64,000 bases of DNA from Fructobacillus parabroussonetiae (GCF_018437265.1 NZ_JAAMFL010000002.1:20663-84662); one strand, 5' to 3'; shown: positions 52,180-61,980, counted from the stretch's first letter. Notes: generated from the letters alone by a model not told the origin. Translations and numbers: made by a program.

Positions 52180-53358
52180 CTAGTTAAGCGCCTTTAGCTG
52201 AATGGCGTAAGTGTTGTCTTTTAGTTCGTATAGTTCGTGGATGTTTTGCATCAGCAAGAGTAGCCAGGAAATCCCCATGGTCAACACAAAGATTTCAAAG
52301 GCGGTTAACGAGAAGTAGCCAACCCAGTAAAACAAGAGTGATGAAAGCAGCATGCCAGCGGCAGTACCGAGGGAAAAGAGGTTAAATTCCTTGCTGGCGT
52401 TTGGTAGCAAGAAGTGAATACTGATCATTGGCAAGCCGGTGCCAAGAATTAAGAAGTTAGCGGCGGTGTCGTGGGCAATGTGAAGCAGGCCTGGATCATT
52501 TGGTAAGGCCCCGATGGCAAAGAGGCAAAGGGCATCAAAGGTCAAAAAGGTACGCAGCAGGATGAGCCGCCAATTCTTTTTCAAGCGACTTTGGATTGGG
52601 ACAAAGAGGTAGTCGATAAGGGTGGCCCACAGTAAGCCGGCAATCATCAAGGTGGCGTTAAAGGTCCAGGAAAAGTCCGCCTTGGCGGTTCCTAAAAAGG
52701 AAAAGTTGTGCTGCCACCAGAGAAGACGGGAGTTGGTGACCATGGCAACTAAGACGCCGCAAACGATGGTAATGATCAGCAAGAACATCATAAAGGTCGT
52801 TGATACTAGGGTGGCCGAGTAAATCATGACGTAGTTAACCACCGAGATAAAGAGGAAGAAAATTAAGGTGGCGGTTAAAGAATCGAAGGAAGCAGACTGG
52901 AAGAGGTAGCCAATTGCCCAAAACAAGGCAACGGTGACAAAAGCCTGAATCAAAGCAAAGGAAAAGATAAGGGTTGGCGCCAGCCGAATCGCAATCTTGC
53001 GCTTTTGAGCCGTTTGCTCTGCGCGAATCTTTTGGATGTGGGTATAGATAAAGGTCGCCATACCCGTTAATTCGCCAAGAAAAATAACCCAAGTGGCGAT
53101 GGAATCCGAACCGGTTAGGGGAACGAGGGATTCTTTTTGCCAGATGGTGTAAAAGGCGAAAACGACGGTCGCTAGAATCGAAGGTATGATGAAACGCCGA
53201 ATCGACAGCTGTTGGTTTTGGTTTTCCTGTGCCTTCTTACTTGGCAGGACTTTGAACGCCTGGTTGCTGACCTGAATATCAATTTGGTCCCCATCTTCTA
53301 GGTGGAGTTCCTGAACCACTCGTTCAGGGAGTTCGATTTCAAAACGTTTTTTTGACAC
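52180..53358 (-). CDS. AbrB-like domain fused to DUF998-type membrane protein
   Basis: 392 residues. The first 45 residues look like an AbrB/MazE swapped-hairpin domain (RFEIELPERVVQELHLEDGDQIDIQV). The rest has about ten helices (from residue 53 on), resembling DUF998-type membrane proteins. The start is GTG (53358) with SD GAGGT. Its role is unknown; a DNA-binding AbrB fold fused to a membrane body suggests a membrane-tethered regulator or an ancestral fusion. It precedes rlmCD by 8 nt. Confidence 0.6.
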   Translation of the reverse strand: MSKKRFEIELPERVVQELHLEDGDQIDIQVSNQAFKVLPSKKAQENQNQQLSIRRFIIPSILATVVFAFYTIWQKESLVPLTGSDSIATWVIFLGELTGMATFIYTHIQKIRAEQTAQKRKIAIRLAPTLIFSFALIQAFVTVALFWAIGYLFQSASFDSLTATLIFFLFISVVNYVMIYSATLVSTTFMMFLLIITIVCGVLVAMVTNSRLLWWQHNFSFLGTAKADFSWTFNATLMIAGLLWATLIDYLFVPIQSRLKKNWRLILLRTFLTFDALCLFAIGALPNDPGLLHIAHDTAANFLILGTGLPMISIHFLLPNASKEFNLFSLGTAAGMLLSSLLFYWVGYFSLTAFEIFVLTMGISWLLLLMQNIHELYELKDNTYAIQLKALN

Positions 53359-53460
53359 GTGGCTACCTCTTTAATAGGAAAAAAGTGAAACGTTAACTGG
53401 ACCAAGGCCCGTTAACATCAATATACCTAGTTTAAAGGATAGTGAAAAAAATAGATATAG

Positions 53461-53493
53461 CACACTTGTGTTATGTCACAGATGTGATATACT
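53461..53493 (+). promoter_or_regulatory. HTH-clpL promoter with two tandem CACA-N2-TGTG dyads
   Basis: CACACTTGTG (53461-53470) and CACAGATGTG (53477-53486) sit 16 bp apart centre to centre, directly upstream of and abutting an extended -10 (TGA-TATACT, 53485-53493). This is the expected geometry for a repressor binding as tandem dimers, with the adjacent HTH protein the obvious candidate. Confidence 0.6.
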
Positions 53494-53514
53494 AAAAGTC
53501 GAGGAGGTTACAGA

Positions 53515-53568
53515 ATGGTTAAGAATGTGACGGAAGAGGAGGACGCAAATGGTCCGATTCAATATTAA
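53515..53568 (+). CDS. Overlapping upstream ORF (17 aa)
   Basis: It starts MVKNVTEEED and ends with TAA at 53566, overlapping the HTH gene start (53549) in another frame by 20 nt. It has its own SD GAGGAGG (53501-53507) with 7-nt spacing. It may couple or tune translation of the HTH protein, which has a second SD GAGGAGG (53536-53542) inside this uORF. Confidence 0.4.
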   Translation: MVKNVTEEEDANGPIQY

Positions 53569-53785
53569 ACGCTATTTGGATGATAAGTCCCTAACGATTT
53601 ATCGTGTATCCAAAAATTCTGGTTACGGCTATACAACCATTCACCGGTCCTTTAACAAGGCGCAGTCCCAAGCAACGTCGATGAATATTCGCGACTTGGA
53701 CGCCCTTGCCAAAGCACAGCACATTGCCATGTGGCAGGTGCTTCGTGAATTGGAAGAAGGTTATCGCCAGGCACAAGATGGCTAA
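53549..53785 (+). CDS. Small HTH regulator upstream of clpL
   Basis: 78 residues. A compact helix-turn-helix-like fold (KRYLDDKSLTIYRVSKNSGYGYTTIHRSFNKAQ), resembling XRE-type or phage-type small regulators. SD GAGGAGG is 6 nt before the ATG. It starts within the overlapping uORF and ends 73 nt before clpL with no terminator between, so the two genes probably form an operon controlled at the tandem dyads upstream. Confidence 0.6.
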   Translation: MVRFNIKRYLDDKSLTIYRVSKNSGYGYTTIHRSFNKAQSQATSMNIRDLDALAKAQHIAMWQVLRELEEGYRQAQDG

Positions 53786-53858
53786 CCGGTTCGTAACTCC
53801 GCAGGACTTTTAAAAGGCCCAAAATAAAAAAATAACGATAAAGAAGGTAGGTAAGATT

Positions 53859-55967
53859 ATGGCATACCAAAACGATCCTTTTAATTCAGATATGAATGAT
53901 ATTTTTAACAACATGATGGGCGGCCTCGGCGGCATGAATTCCGAAAACCGTCGTTACCTCATCAATGGCCGTGAAGTGAGCCCAGAAGAGTTTGCTCAAT
54001 ACAAGCAAACCGGGGTTTTGCCAAACGGCGCTGGCCAAGAAGGTCAGACTGCCGGTAACGGACGTGCGAGTCAACAAGCTGGCAAAGTCAAGCAAGACGG
54101 CATGTTAGCAAAGCTCGGCCGCAACTTGACGCAAGAAGCCAAGGATGGCTTGCTTGATCCAGTGATCGGACGTAACAAAGAAATCCAAGAAACGGCTGAG
54201 ATTTTGTCTCGTCGTACAAAGAACAACCCAGTGTTGGTTGGGGATGCCGGTGTCGGTAAGACGGCGGTTATCGAAGGCTTGGCACAGGCCATTGTTGCCG
54301 GTGACGTCCCTGCTGCCATCCAAGACAAGCAGATTTACTCAATCGACATTTCACAGTTGGAAGCTGGCACTCAATACCGTGGTGCCTTTGAAGAAAACGT
54401 TCAAAAGCTCATTGACGAAGTCAAGAAGGCCGGAAACGTGGTGCTCTTCTTTGATGAAATCCACCAAATTCTGGGTGCTGGTTCAACTGGTGATGGCGAA
54501 GGCGGCAAGGGCTTGGCTGATATTTTGAAGCCGGCTTTGTCACGTGGTGAATTATCTTTGATTGGTGCCACCACGCAAGACGAGTACCGTAACACCATTT
54601 TGAAGAACGCGGCTTTGGCTCGTCGTTTTAACGAAGTGAAGGTGAACGCCCCATCTGCAGAGGATACCTTGAAGATTTTGAAGGGGATTGCCCCATTGTA
54701 TGAAAAGCACCACAATGTGGCGTTGCCTGATGATGTGTTGAAGGCAGCCGTGGATTACTCAGTACAGTATATTCCACAGCGTTCGTTGCCTGATAAGGCC
54801 ATTGATCTGATTGATATGACGGCCGCTCACTTGTCAGCAAAGAATCCGGCAACCGACAAGGTTTCCTTGGAGAAGAAGTTGGAAACTTTGCAAGCAGAAC
54901 AAGACCGGGTCGTTGCTGAAGAAGACTATGAGAAGGCTCTGTCAATCAAGAACCAAATCAAAGACATTAAGCACGAATTGAAGGAAGCCAAGGAAGCCAA
55001 GAAAGTCACGGCAACGGCCAACGATGTGGCCAAGTCCGTTGAACGCTTGACGGGAATCCCTGTTTCACAGATGGGTGCTTCCGATATTGAACACTTGAAG
55101 CAAATCGACAAGCGTTTGGCTGGAAAAGTCATTGGACAAGACGAGGCCGTTAACATGGTCGCTCGTGCCATCCGTCGTAACCGTGCTGGATTTGACGAAG
55201 GAAACCGTCCGATCGGATCATTCCTTTTCGTTGGACCAACCGGTGTTGGTAAGACAGAATTGGCAAAGCAATTGGCCAAGGACCTCTTCGGAACCAAGGA
55301 ATCCATCATCCGTTTGGATATGTCTGAATACTCAGACCAAACGGCGGTATCAAAGTTGATTGGTGCCACGGCCGGATACGTCGGCTATGACGACAACGCC
55401 CACACCTTGACTGAAAAAGTTCGTCGTAACCCATACTCCATCGTTCTCTTGGATGAAATTGAAAAGGCTAACCCACAAGTTTTGACTTTGCTCTTGCAGG
55501 TCTTAGACGATGGTCGTTTGACAGATGGTCAAGGAAACGTGGTTAACTTCAAGAACACCGTCGTTATTGCTACTTCGAATGCCGGCTTCGGTAACAAGGA
55601 AGTTGAAAAGGGCGATTTGATGGACCGCTTGTCACACTTCTTCCGTCCAGAATTCCTGAACCGTTTCAACGGTGTGGTTGAATTCTCCGCCTTGACGAAG
55701 CATGACTTGAAGCAAATCGTCAACTTGATGTTGGATGACGTCAACAAGACGTTGGCTAAGAAGGATTTGACTTTGACAATCTCTGACGAAGTCAAAGAAC
55801 ACTTGATTGACGATGGTTATGATGAAGCACTCGGTGCACGGCCATTGCGTCGCGTCATTGAACAGCAGATTCGTGACCAAGTTACGGACTTCTACTTGGA
55901 CAACCCCGACAAGAAGGCGTTGTCTGCTGACATGGTCGATGGCAAGGTTGTTATCTCAGCCATCTAA
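53859..55967 (+). CDS. clpL: ATP-dependent chaperone ClpL
   Basis: 702 residues, a two-ATPase Clp/Hsp100 protein. A short N-terminus rich in Asn/Gly/Met ([20 protein letters not shown]) replaces the usual Clp N-domain, typical of ClpL. AAA1: [15 protein letters not shown] near residue 125 and [13 protein letters not shown]; a short coiled middle region ([25 protein letters not shown]); AAA2: [15 protein letters not shown] near 455 and [13 protein letters not shown] [10 protein letters not shown]. No ClpP-binding tripeptide is obvious. It disaggregates proteins under heat or acid stress. No CtsR heptad box (AGGTCAAA) was seen upstream. Confidence 0.93.
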   Translation: MAYQNDPFNSDMNDIFNNMMGGLGGMNSENRRYLINGREVSPEEFAQYKQTGVLPNGAGQEGQTAGNGRASQQAGKVKQDGMLAKLGRNLTQEAKDGLLDPVIGRNKEIQETAEILSRRTKNNPVLVGDAGVGKTAVIEGLAQAIVAGDVPAAIQDKQIYSIDISQLEAGTQYRGAFEENVQKLIDEVKKAGNVVLFFDEIHQILGAGSTGDGEGGKGLADILKPALSRGELSLIGATTQDEYRNTILKNAALARRFNEVKVNAPSAEDTLKILKGIAPLYEKHHNVALPDDVLKAAVDYSVQYIPQRSLPDKAIDLIDMTAAHLSAKNPATDKVSLEKKLETLQAEQDRVVAEEDYEKALSIKNQIKDIKHELKEAKEAKKVTATANDVAKSVERLTGIPVSQMGASDIEHLKQIDKRLAGKVIGQDEAVNMVARAIRRNRAGFDEGNRPIGSFLFVGPTGVGKTELAKQLAKDLFGTKESIIRLDMSEYSDQTAVSKLIGATAGYVGYDDNAHTLTEKVRRNPYSIVLLDEIEKANPQVLTLLLQVLDDGRLTDGQGNVVNFKNTVVIATSNAGFGNKEVEKGDLMDRLSHFFRPEFLNRFNGVVEFSALTKHDLKQIVNLMLDDVNKTLAKKDLTLTISDEVKEHLIDDGYDEALGARPLRRVIEQQIRDQVTDFYLDNPDKKALSADMVDGKVVISAI

Positions 55968-56006
55968 GAAAAGAAGGCAAAGAAGTAAGATTTGTCTAGA
56001 AATTAA

Positions 56007-56045
56007 AACAGCTCCCAGGCTGATGGCCTGGGGGCTGTTTTTTTG
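56007..56045. terminator. clpL terminator
   Basis: AAAACAGCTCCCAGGC/GCCTGGGGGCTGTTTT with a TGATG loop and T7. Confidence 0.9.
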
Positions 56046-56051
56046 TTGGGT

Positions 56052-56240
56052 TTATTTCTTGTGTACTTTCACTTTTTTAAAGAAATCTTTTCCAAAAAGT
56101 TTTTTCATTAATCTTCTATATCGAAGCCATCGAACAAACTTAGGAGGATAAATTCTGTAAGACTCAATCAATACAAGGAGAGCAAAAATTAAGCTAATTA
56201 CTGACATAATAAAGGATATATCTGACATGGTTATGCTCAT
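56052..56240 (-). CDS. Small membrane protein (62 aa)
   Basis: One hydrophobic helix (about 10-28) and a strongly basic C-terminal half (PPKFVRWLRYRRLMKKLFGKDFFKKVKVHKK). GGGAG precedes ATG 56240 at about 8 nt; an internal ATG is an alternative start. It is 11 nt after the STAS-like gene, so it is likely cotranscribed with it. Function unknown; the basic helix-plus-tail plan could be a small membrane toxin or a membrane-associated peptide. Confidence 0.5.
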   Translation of the reverse strand: MSITMSDISFIMSVISLIFALLVLIESYRIYPPKFVRWLRYRRLMKKLFGKDFFKKVKVHKK

Positions 56241-56251
56241 TGCGACACTCC

Positions 56252-56548
56252 CTAATATAAATCCTCATAAAGATCATCGGTTAGCTCCTGGGAACATGTA
56301 ACAAATTTGACACGTTCTCGAATACCGTCATAGCCGATTTTATCAATCATGTTGTCAATGAAACCATGCCAAAAGGAAGTACCGATAACGTAGACGGAAT
56401 CTGGAAAACAAATCGTAATCTCTTCTTGCCATTCTTCTTCTGACAAGATGGCGGCAACCTGCTCCTTATAGGTCCTTTTTCCTAATTTGTCACCAGCTAA
56501 AGCTCGTGTGAATGGATACTTGAATTCAAGGTTGATAGTTGTATTCAT
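56252..56548 (-). CDS. STAS-like (DUF4325-type) protein
   Basis: 98 residues. The pattern ITICFPDSVYVIGTSFWHGFIDNMI, then RERVKFVTCSQELTDDLYEDLY follows that of STAS-like DUF4325 domains, normally anti-sigma-antagonist-like folds often linked to histidine-kinase/ATPase partners. No kinase partner lies nearby. The SD is weak (AGGTAAC). It is AT-rich and part of a low-GC islet from 56050 to 58120. Confidence 0.6.
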   Translation of the reverse strand: MNTTINLEFKYPFTRALAGDKLGKRTYKEQVAAILSEEEWQEEITICFPDSVYVIGTSFWHGFIDNMIDKIGYDGIRERVKFVTCSQELTDDLYEDLY

Positions 56549-56657
56549 GTAAGTTACCTGGACTTTCTGTTAAAAATCGTGTCTATATGATCGTTTGGTA
56601 GATCATGTAGGAGGGTTGTGTAGATTTTTTTGAATGCTTTGTTGATTTCAGTGTTGG

Positions 56658-57008
56658 TTACGGTGAATTTGGGTGCATTGTACTATGACTGATTGCGAAG
56701 TCAATCTTTGATAGTGAGTGGAGGATCTTTCTATGAATATGTGGATGAGCATATTGAAAATACTGAATATCGATGCGGAATTGCCTAAGGTGCCTAGAAA
56801 AAATTTGATTTGCTCGAAGTGTATTCTTTGCATTTCGGTATTCTTCAAAAGCTCTCGGTAGCTTATTAGTCAGATGATCCGCATAGATTGGGCGGGATAT
56901 CTCGATTTCTTGATTGGTTTTGCTTCTTCTTTCCACCAGCAAAAAACTATAGAAGGATACAAGTAAAGCCATAATTGAAATGAGCTGTTCTGGCAGTTTA
57001 TCAATCAT
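56658..57008 (-). CDS. Hypothetical protein with N-terminal membrane helix (116 aa)
   Basis: SD AAAGGAG precedes the ATG. Residues 8-26 form a hydrophobic helix, followed by a basic soluble region (ERRSKTNQEIEISRPIYADHL; KILHSLSKIDFAISHS). No family recognised. It lies in the AT-rich islet, probably in the same transcript direction as the STAS-like gene. Confidence 0.55.
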   Translation of the reverse strand: MIDKLPEQLISIMALLVSFYSFLLVERRSKTNQEIEISRPIYADHLTNKLPRAFEEYRNAKNTLRANQIFSRHLRQFRIDIQYFQYAHPHIHRKILHSLSKIDFAISHSTMHPNSP

Positions 57009-57157
57009 GATAATCTCCTTTCTTTTGAACTTTCTTCTTTCTGCCCAAAGTATAACGGAAAAATATGCCGAAATTATATCGAAAAGTCGTACGACAAATA
57101 GGACTATAATTCGTATTTATAATAGAGAAAGAAGGCACTCTTTTCTGAAAATAAAAA

Positions 57158-57183
57158 ATACCAACTTTTTTCAAAGTTGGTAT
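57158..57183 (-). terminator. Terminator of the 57201 gene
   Basis: On the minus strand: ATACCAACTTT-GAAA-AAAGTTGGTAT, then a U-rich tail, 18 nt past the stop. Confidence 0.85.
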
Positions 57184-57200
57184 AAGTAACAGTTATTAAA

Positions 57201-57683
57201 CTATTCTTTAGGATATTTCCGATCTAAAAAGCGACCAAGGACATCGATAAGGTAACCGACCAGACATGCTATGAGGAGGAAAATCAAGAAAGTGTACCAG
57301 TTGTCGTAAAGAGAAATGTTGAAAATATCGATGGCGGGCATAAGGATTGCAAACCATATTACGAGTAAAGTGATAACGACTGCTCGAACGACTGGACGGT
57401 ATTCAGAAGGCTTTTTGCGCTTTATACCGCGTTTTTCTCTCCAAAAAGACAGTAAAGCAGTTGCGAGTAAGACGATGCCCACGTAAAGGTTTGAGAGATT
57501 TTGATAAAATGATTGATTAATACCGTGGTATCTTTGAACATCTGACCAGAGCAAATAGATGCTAAACAATAGATACAAGACATATAGAAGCATTTGATAT
57601 TTGATTTGATTTAGCTCTTTTCGGGAAATCAACATCAGAATAGTTAACACAATGAGTGATGTAAACATTGCACTTGGGAACAT
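57201..57683 (-). CDS. Hypothetical integral membrane protein (160 aa)
   Basis: About five hydrophobic helices (near 5-20, 28-45, 66-82, 102-120, 132-150) and a basic loop KRGIKRKKPSEYR between helices 3 and 4. No recognised family. SD GAGAGG is close to the ATG. It is AT-rich and terminated separately. Confidence 0.6.
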   Translation of the reverse strand: MFPSAMFTSLIVLTILMLISRKELNQIKYQMLLYVLYLLFSIYLLWSDVQRYHGINQSFYQNLSNLYVGIVLLATALLSFWREKRGIKRKKPSEYRPVVRAVVITLLVIWFAILMPAIDIFNISLYDNWYTFLIFLLIACLVGYLIDVLGRFLDRKYPKE

Positions 57684-57771
57684 TTGAACCTCTCTTCCAT
57701 TCTCTCTAAATTAGAATATATACCCAGTAGATTATCATACCCCCCCAGAAAATCAAAAGATTCACAAAGGA

Positions 57772-57801
57772 AAAGTCGTCCGAATTGATTCGGGCGACTT
57801 T
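57772..57801. terminator. Terminator-like hairpin after the 57905 gene
   Basis: AAAGTCG.CCGAAT/ATTCGGGCGACTTT stem with a 2-4-nt loop. It lies between the 57201 and 57905 genes, whose gap otherwise holds only a possible 15-codon ORF. Confidence 0.65.
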
Positions 57802-57904
57802 GATATAGCGATTTATTTCTTGAGGACACCGATTGTGCCAAATACTGCAATGGCTAGCATTAGGCTTCCGCTTCCGTCGATGTGGTAATGAAAATTTCTT
57901 TTGC

Positions 57905-58123
57905 TTATCCTTCGATGCGGCGGAAGAGGACGAGCGTTCTTGCAAATTCTGAGGACTGGGCGAAGCTATCGCCGTATTGAGCGGAAAGGTTGACAATCTC
58001 TAGGCTGTTTTCCTTTGCGTACTCGTTGATTTGAGTTTCTAAATCAACGAACTTGCTTGATGAAAGCAGGGCATTTTTCTTTTTGACAACCAGGGTTTCA
58101 AATTCTTTTACAAATGTTTGCAT
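57905..58123 (-). CDS. Hypothetical small protein (72 aa)
   Basis: Soluble helix-rich protein (VKEFETLVVKKKNALLSSSK; INEYAKENSLEIVNLSAQYG). SD AAGGAG precedes the ATG. Twenty-nine nt downstream of the GNAT stop with no terminator between, so cotranscribed with the GNAT gene upstream. The C-terminus RTLVLFRRIEG resembles small YdaS/DUF-type proteins, but no family is claimed. Confidence 0.55.
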   Translation of the reverse strand: MQTFVKEFETLVVKKKNALLSSSKFVDLETQINEYAKENSLEIVNLSAQYGDSFAQSSEFARTLVLFRRIEG

Positions 58124-58152
58124 GGGGACTCCTTTTTTCTTCGGGGTGCGTG

Positions 58153-58461
58153 CTAGATTGAGCAGGAATTGGCCTCTGGGCTATCTTGAACGGCAACGTC
58201 TGCATACTTTTCTTCAAAACGCCGGAATAGCACGGCGGCATAGCGGCAGTCGGGTCGGACTTTTGCACCTTTCGAGCGGGCAAAGTCGCAAACGGCATCG
58301 ACCAAGTCTTGGGCGATCGTTTGGCCACGGAAGGCGGGCTCGACAAAGGTTTTGGTCAACGCAAGAACCCTTTGGTCCTCAGTCGGCAGAAACACAGCCT
58401 CGCCAATCACCTGTCCGTTTACTTCGTAAATGAAACGATTACCCTTTTGTTGAATTGCCAT
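58153..58461 (-). CDS. GNAT-like acetyltransferase, YjdJ type
   Basis: 102 residues, the short Acetyltransf_CG form: IYEVNGQVIGEAVFLPTEDQ, then TFVEPAFRGQTIAQDLVDAVCDFARSKGAKVRPDCRYA. The RGQTIA loop replaces the canonical RGxGxA, and PxCxYA matches the family's conserved Cys. ATG 58461 has AAGGAGG 6 nt upstream; the 72-codon extension beyond it overlaps dut and has no SD. It is divergent from dut. Confidence 0.8.
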   Translation of the reverse strand: MAIQQKGNRFIYEVNGQVIGEAVFLPTEDQRVLALTKTFVEPAFRGQTIAQDLVDAVCDFARSKGAKVRPDCRYAAVLFRRFEEKYADVAVQDSPEANSCSI

Positions 58462-58539
58462 CGCTTCCTCCTTTTTGAAAAGCCAATGATGACGTATAAT
58501 AATACTATCTAATTCTATGTGAAACAAAGGGGATGTGCA

Positions 58540-59013
58540 ATGGCGACACGTGGCTTTGAAATTGTAACAAAATACGAAGAGGCGGGCTTGAACCTGCCAA
58601 AGCGCTCGACAGAGCAGGCTGCTGGATACGACTTTGAAGCAGCCGAAGACAAGGTGATTCCTGCCCGTGGTCTGCAAGAATCCATGAAGCCAGTGCTGGT
58701 TTCAACTGGAATCAAAGCCTACATGCAAGAGGGGGAATACCTGCAATTGGTTTCCCGTTCGTCTGGTCCGATCAAGAAAAAGTTGGTGATGCCAAACGGC
58801 GTCGGTGTTGTTGATGCGGACTATTACAACAATGAAAAGAACGAGGGCGAAATCTTCTTCCAGTTCTTGAACTTCGGAGATGAAGACTTGCAAATCAAGA
58901 AGGGTGATCGGATTGGCCAGGGGCTCTTTTTACCATTCTTGTTAGCTGATCAAGACGGCGATGCCATCAAGACGATTCGTTCCGGTGGCTTTGGCTCAAC
59001 CGGGGAGGCCTAA
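58540..59013 (+). CDS. dut: dUTP diphosphatase
   Basis: 157 residues with all five trimeric dUTPase motifs: [46 protein letters not shown] (with a short insertion seen in lactic acid bacteria and phage), [25 protein letters not shown]. It removes dUTP and supplies dUMP. ATG 58540 has AAAGGGG upstream. TATAAT is at 58495-58500. radA follows 2 nt after the stop. Confidence 0.95.
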   Translation: MATRGFEIVTKYEEAGLNLPKRSTEQAAGYDFEAAEDKVIPARGLQESMKPVLVSTGIKAYMQEGEYLQLVSRSSGPIKKKLVMPNGVGVVDADYYNNEKNEGEIFFQFLNFGDEDLQIKKGDRIGQGLFLPFLLADQDGDAIKTIRSGGFGSTGEA

Positions 59014-59015
59014 TT

Positions 59016-60383
59016 GTGGCCAAGACGAAAACACAATTTATTTGCTCCAACTGTGACTTTATTTCGGCCCGCTACTTAGGCCGCTGCCCAAACTGTGGGG
59101 AGTGGGGAACCTTTATTGAAGAACAGATTCAGCCGGAAACTCAGTCCCGAAAATCCCGTGTTGGCCTAGATGGTAAGACAGCCAAGGTTGAAAAGATCAA
59201 CCAGGTCTCTCTGGAAGAAACGCCGAAGGTCGCAACGGACTTGAAGGAGCTTAACCGTGTTCTTGGTGGCGGCGTTGTGGCCGGTACTTTGGTTTTGATT
59301 GGTGGCGATCCGGGAATTGGGAAATCCACCTTGCTACTTCAGGTTTCTGGTCAACTGGCCGCCCATGGCAAAGTTTTCTACGTCACGGGGGAAGAGTCGG
59401 CTACTCAGGTTAAGATGCGGGCCGACCGACTGGAGGTTGGTGGCGACGACTTTTACCTCTATCCAGAAACGGATATGGAAGCCATCAAAAAGCAGGTCGA
59501 GGAGCTGAAACCCAACTTTTTGATTATCGATTCTGTGCAGACAATGCAGGAACCTGATTTGACCTCACCGATTGGGTCTGTCGCCCAGATTCGCGAAGTT
59601 ACAGCCGACCTGTTACAGATTGCTAAAACCAACAATATTTCGATCTTTATTGTCGGCCATGTGACCAAGGGTGGCGCCATTGCTGGGCCAAAGATTTTGG
59701 AACATATGGTCGACACCGTGCTCTACTTTGAAGGTGACCGGCACTATAAGTACCGGATCCTTCGAGCGGTGAAAAACCGTTTCGGGGCAACCAACGAATT
59801 GGGCATTTTTGAAATGCGTGATAAGGGGCTGTCCGAAGTGGCCAACCCTTCTGAAATCTTCCTAGAAGAGCGGTTGGCCGGTGCCACTGGCTCGGCCATT
59901 GTGGCAACGTTGGAGGGCGAACGGCCCATCTTAGTAGAACTACAGGCCCTGGTGACCCCTTCGGTTTTTGGTAATGCGCAGCGAACAGCGACCGGATTGG
60001 ACCGCAACCGGGTATCCTTAATCATGGCTGTTTTGGAAAAGCGGGCGAACCTGCTTTTGCAAAACCAGGATGCCTATTTGAAGGCGGCTGGTGGCGTCAA
60101 GTTGGACGAACCAGCCATTGATTTGGCGATTGCGGTCGCCATTGCCTCTTCTTATCAAGATAAGGAATCACCAGCCTCGGATGTCTTCATTGGCGAACTC
60201 GGCCTGACGGGTGAAATCCGCTCTGTTTCGGACTTGGAAGGACGCTTGAAAGAAGCGCGCAAACTCGGCTTTGCTCGGGCTGTCGTGCCAAAGAACAACT
60301 TGGCCGGCATGAAAATACCAGAGGGGCTAGAAGTGATTGGTGTTGCCACCATCAAGGAAGCATTGAAGCTGGCCTTGGGTTAA
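59016..60383 (+). CDS. radA: DNA repair protein RadA (Sms)
   Basis: 455 residues. A C4 zinc finger ([17 protein letters not shown], residues 9-29), a RecA-like ATPase with Walker [13 protein letters not shown] near 93, the RadA KNRFG motif near 253, and a C-terminal Lon-like domain ([19 protein letters not shown]). It promotes branch migration in recombination. The start is GTG, with SD GGAGG in the dut end. Confidence 0.96.
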   Translation: MAKTKTQFICSNCDFISARYLGRCPNCGEWGTFIEEQIQPETQSRKSRVGLDGKTAKVEKINQVSLEETPKVATDLKELNRVLGGGVVAGTLVLIGGDPGIGKSTLLLQVSGQLAAHGKVFYVTGEESATQVKMRADRLEVGGDDFYLYPETDMEAIKKQVEELKPNFLIIDSVQTMQEPDLTSPIGSVAQIREVTADLLQIAKTNNISIFIVGHVTKGGAIAGPKILEHMVDTVLYFEGDRHYKYRILRAVKNRFGATNELGIFEMRDKGLSEVANPSEIFLEERLAGATGSAIVATLEGERPILVELQALVTPSVFGNAQRTATGLDRNRVSLIMAVLEKRANLLLQNQDAYLKAAGGVKLDEPAIDLAIAVAIASSYQDKESPASDVFIGELGLTGEIRSVSDLEGRLKEARKLGFARAVVPKNNLAGMKIPEGLEVIGVATIKEALKLALG

Positions 60384-60483
60384 GGAAGTCCTTAAATCGA
60401 GAGAAGCCTGAAAGAACTGGCACTTTGTTGTATACTAATTAATAGAAATTTTTCAGCTAAGCTGACTGAGGAGAACAGAATTC

Positions 60484-61980
60484 ATGACTGACGACTTTCG
60501 TGTCCGCTACGCCCCATCACCAACGGGCTACCTACATATTGGAAACGCCCGCACGGCTTTGTTTAACTGGCTTTTTGCAAGACATTACAACGGGACTTTT
60601 GTCATCCGTATCGAAGATACTGACGCTGCCCGTAACATTGCCGATGGGGAAAAGTCGCAATTGGACAACCTGAAGTGGTTGGGCCTCGATTGGGACGAAT
60701 CACCAGAAAATCCTGGTGAATACGGTCCTTACCGTCAATCCGAACGAAACGAACAGGGGATTTACCAACCCTTTATCGACGATTTGTTGAAGCGTGGCTT
60801 GGCCTACAAGTCATACAAGACGTCGGAACAATTAAAGTCTGAGCGTGAAGCGCAACAGGCGGCAAAGCAAGCCCCCCACTACGTCTATGAGTATGAAGGG
60901 ATGTCTCAAGAAGAACGCGAAGCAGCCTACGAAAAGTACGAAGCGCAAGGCTTGAAGCCGGTTGTTCGCATTCGCGTGCCAGAAGACAAGATGTACGAAT
61001 GGGATGACATCGTCAAGGGACACATTTCCATCGGTGGAAAAGAAGTCGGTGGTGACTGGGTGATCCAAAAGGCTGATGGTATGCCAACCTACAACTTTGC
61101 CGTTGTGATTGATGACCACTTGATGAAGATTTCCCATGTTTTGCGTGGGGATGACCACGTGTCAAACACGCCAAAGCAAATGATGGTTTACGACGCCTTT
61201 GGCTGGGATATTCCAAAGTTTGGCCACATGGCCTTGATCATTAACGCGGCAACCGGTAAAAAGTTGTCAAAGCGTGACAATGATATTCTTCAATTCGTTG
61301 AACAATACCGCGAATTGGGCTACCAACCAGAAGCTCTGGATAACTTTATTGGCTTGTTGGGCTGGTCACCAAAGGGTGAAGATGAAATCTTCTCCCTTGA
61401 AGAATTCAAGAACATGTTTGATGAACACCGTTTGTCAAAGGCCAACGCGAAGTTCGACCAGAAGAAGCTGGAATGGATTAATAACCAGTGGATTCGCCGT
61501 GACAAAGACCGTATCATGCCACAGCTGATTGAAGAATTGGTGAAGGCCGGCTTGATTTCAGAAGCTGATGCCAAAGTCAAGCACGATTGGTTGGTTGAAG
61601 CGATTAATGTGGCGGGTGTTGATGGTATTTCATACACGCGTCAAATCGTCGACTTGATGCGCGAACCATTCTTCCAATTGGGCGACATTACGGATGAAAT
61701 GGTCGAGTATTTGACTTCAGAAGCTGGTCGCAAGGTCTTTGCTGCCTGGGAAGAAGCTTATGAAGCCTTACCAGAAGATGCTGACGCCGATGCTTACATG
61801 AAGACGATTCGAGCAATTCAAAACAACCTTGAAATTAAGGGCCGCGAACTTTGGAACCCAATCCGAATTGCGACAACCCACCAAATTCAAGGACCAAACT
61901 TGCCAGAACTCCTTGTTCTCTTGGACAAGAAGCAGGTCTTGAAGACGATGGCAGATGTCAAAGCCAAGTACTTGGCCTAA
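60484..61980 (+). CDS. gltX: Glutamate-tRNA ligase
   Basis: 498 residues. Class I synthetase with the HIGH motif in SPTGYLHIGNARTALFNW near residue 12 and KLSKRDND (KMSKS equivalent) near 260. Firmicutes lacking GlnRS use a non-discriminating GluRS that also charges tRNA-Gln. SD TGAGGAG precedes the ATG; a TATACT (60433-60438) is a likely -10. No T-box is visible in the 100-nt leader. Confidence 0.96.
   Translation: MTDDFRVRYAPSPTGYLHIGNARTALFNWLFARHYNGTFVIRIEDTDAARNIADGEKSQLDNLKWLGLDWDESPENPGEYGPYRQSERNEQGIYQPFIDDLLKRGLAYKSYKTSEQLKSEREAQQAAKQAPHYVYEYEGMSQEEREAAYEKYEAQGLKPVVRIRVPEDKMYEWDDIVKGHISIGGKEVGGDWVIQKADGMPTYNFAVVIDDHLMKISHVLRGDDHVSNTPKQMMVYDAFGWDIPKFGHMALIINAATGKKLSKRDNDILQFVEQYRELGYQPEALDNFIGLLGWSPKGEDEIFSLEEFKNMFDEHRLSKANAKFDQKKLEWINNQWIRRDKDRIMPQLIEELVKAGLISEADAKVKHDWLVEAINVAGVDGISYTRQIVDLMREPFFQLGDITDEMVEYLTSEAGRKVFAAWEEAYEALPEDADADAYMKTIRAIQNNLEIKGRELWNPIRIATTHQIQGPNLPELLVLLDKKQVLKTMADVKAKYLA

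Noticed and set aside
53786..53858. CtsR or CIRCE element before clpL
   Set aside because: No AGGTCAAA-type heptads or CIRCE inverted repeat found in the gap.
57826..57873. A 15-codon minus-strand ORF (MLAIAVFGTIGVLKK)
   Set aside because: Possible hydrophobic micro-peptide with a GGAAG upstream, but too short to support without conservation.
58462..58677. N-terminal extension of the YjdJ-type acetyltransferase
   Set aside because: It overlaps dut and lacks an SD; ATG 58461 gives the normal short family length.
60384..60483. T-box riboswitch before gltX (and cysS)
   Set aside because: The leaders are too short and lack the T-box sequence and specifier stem.
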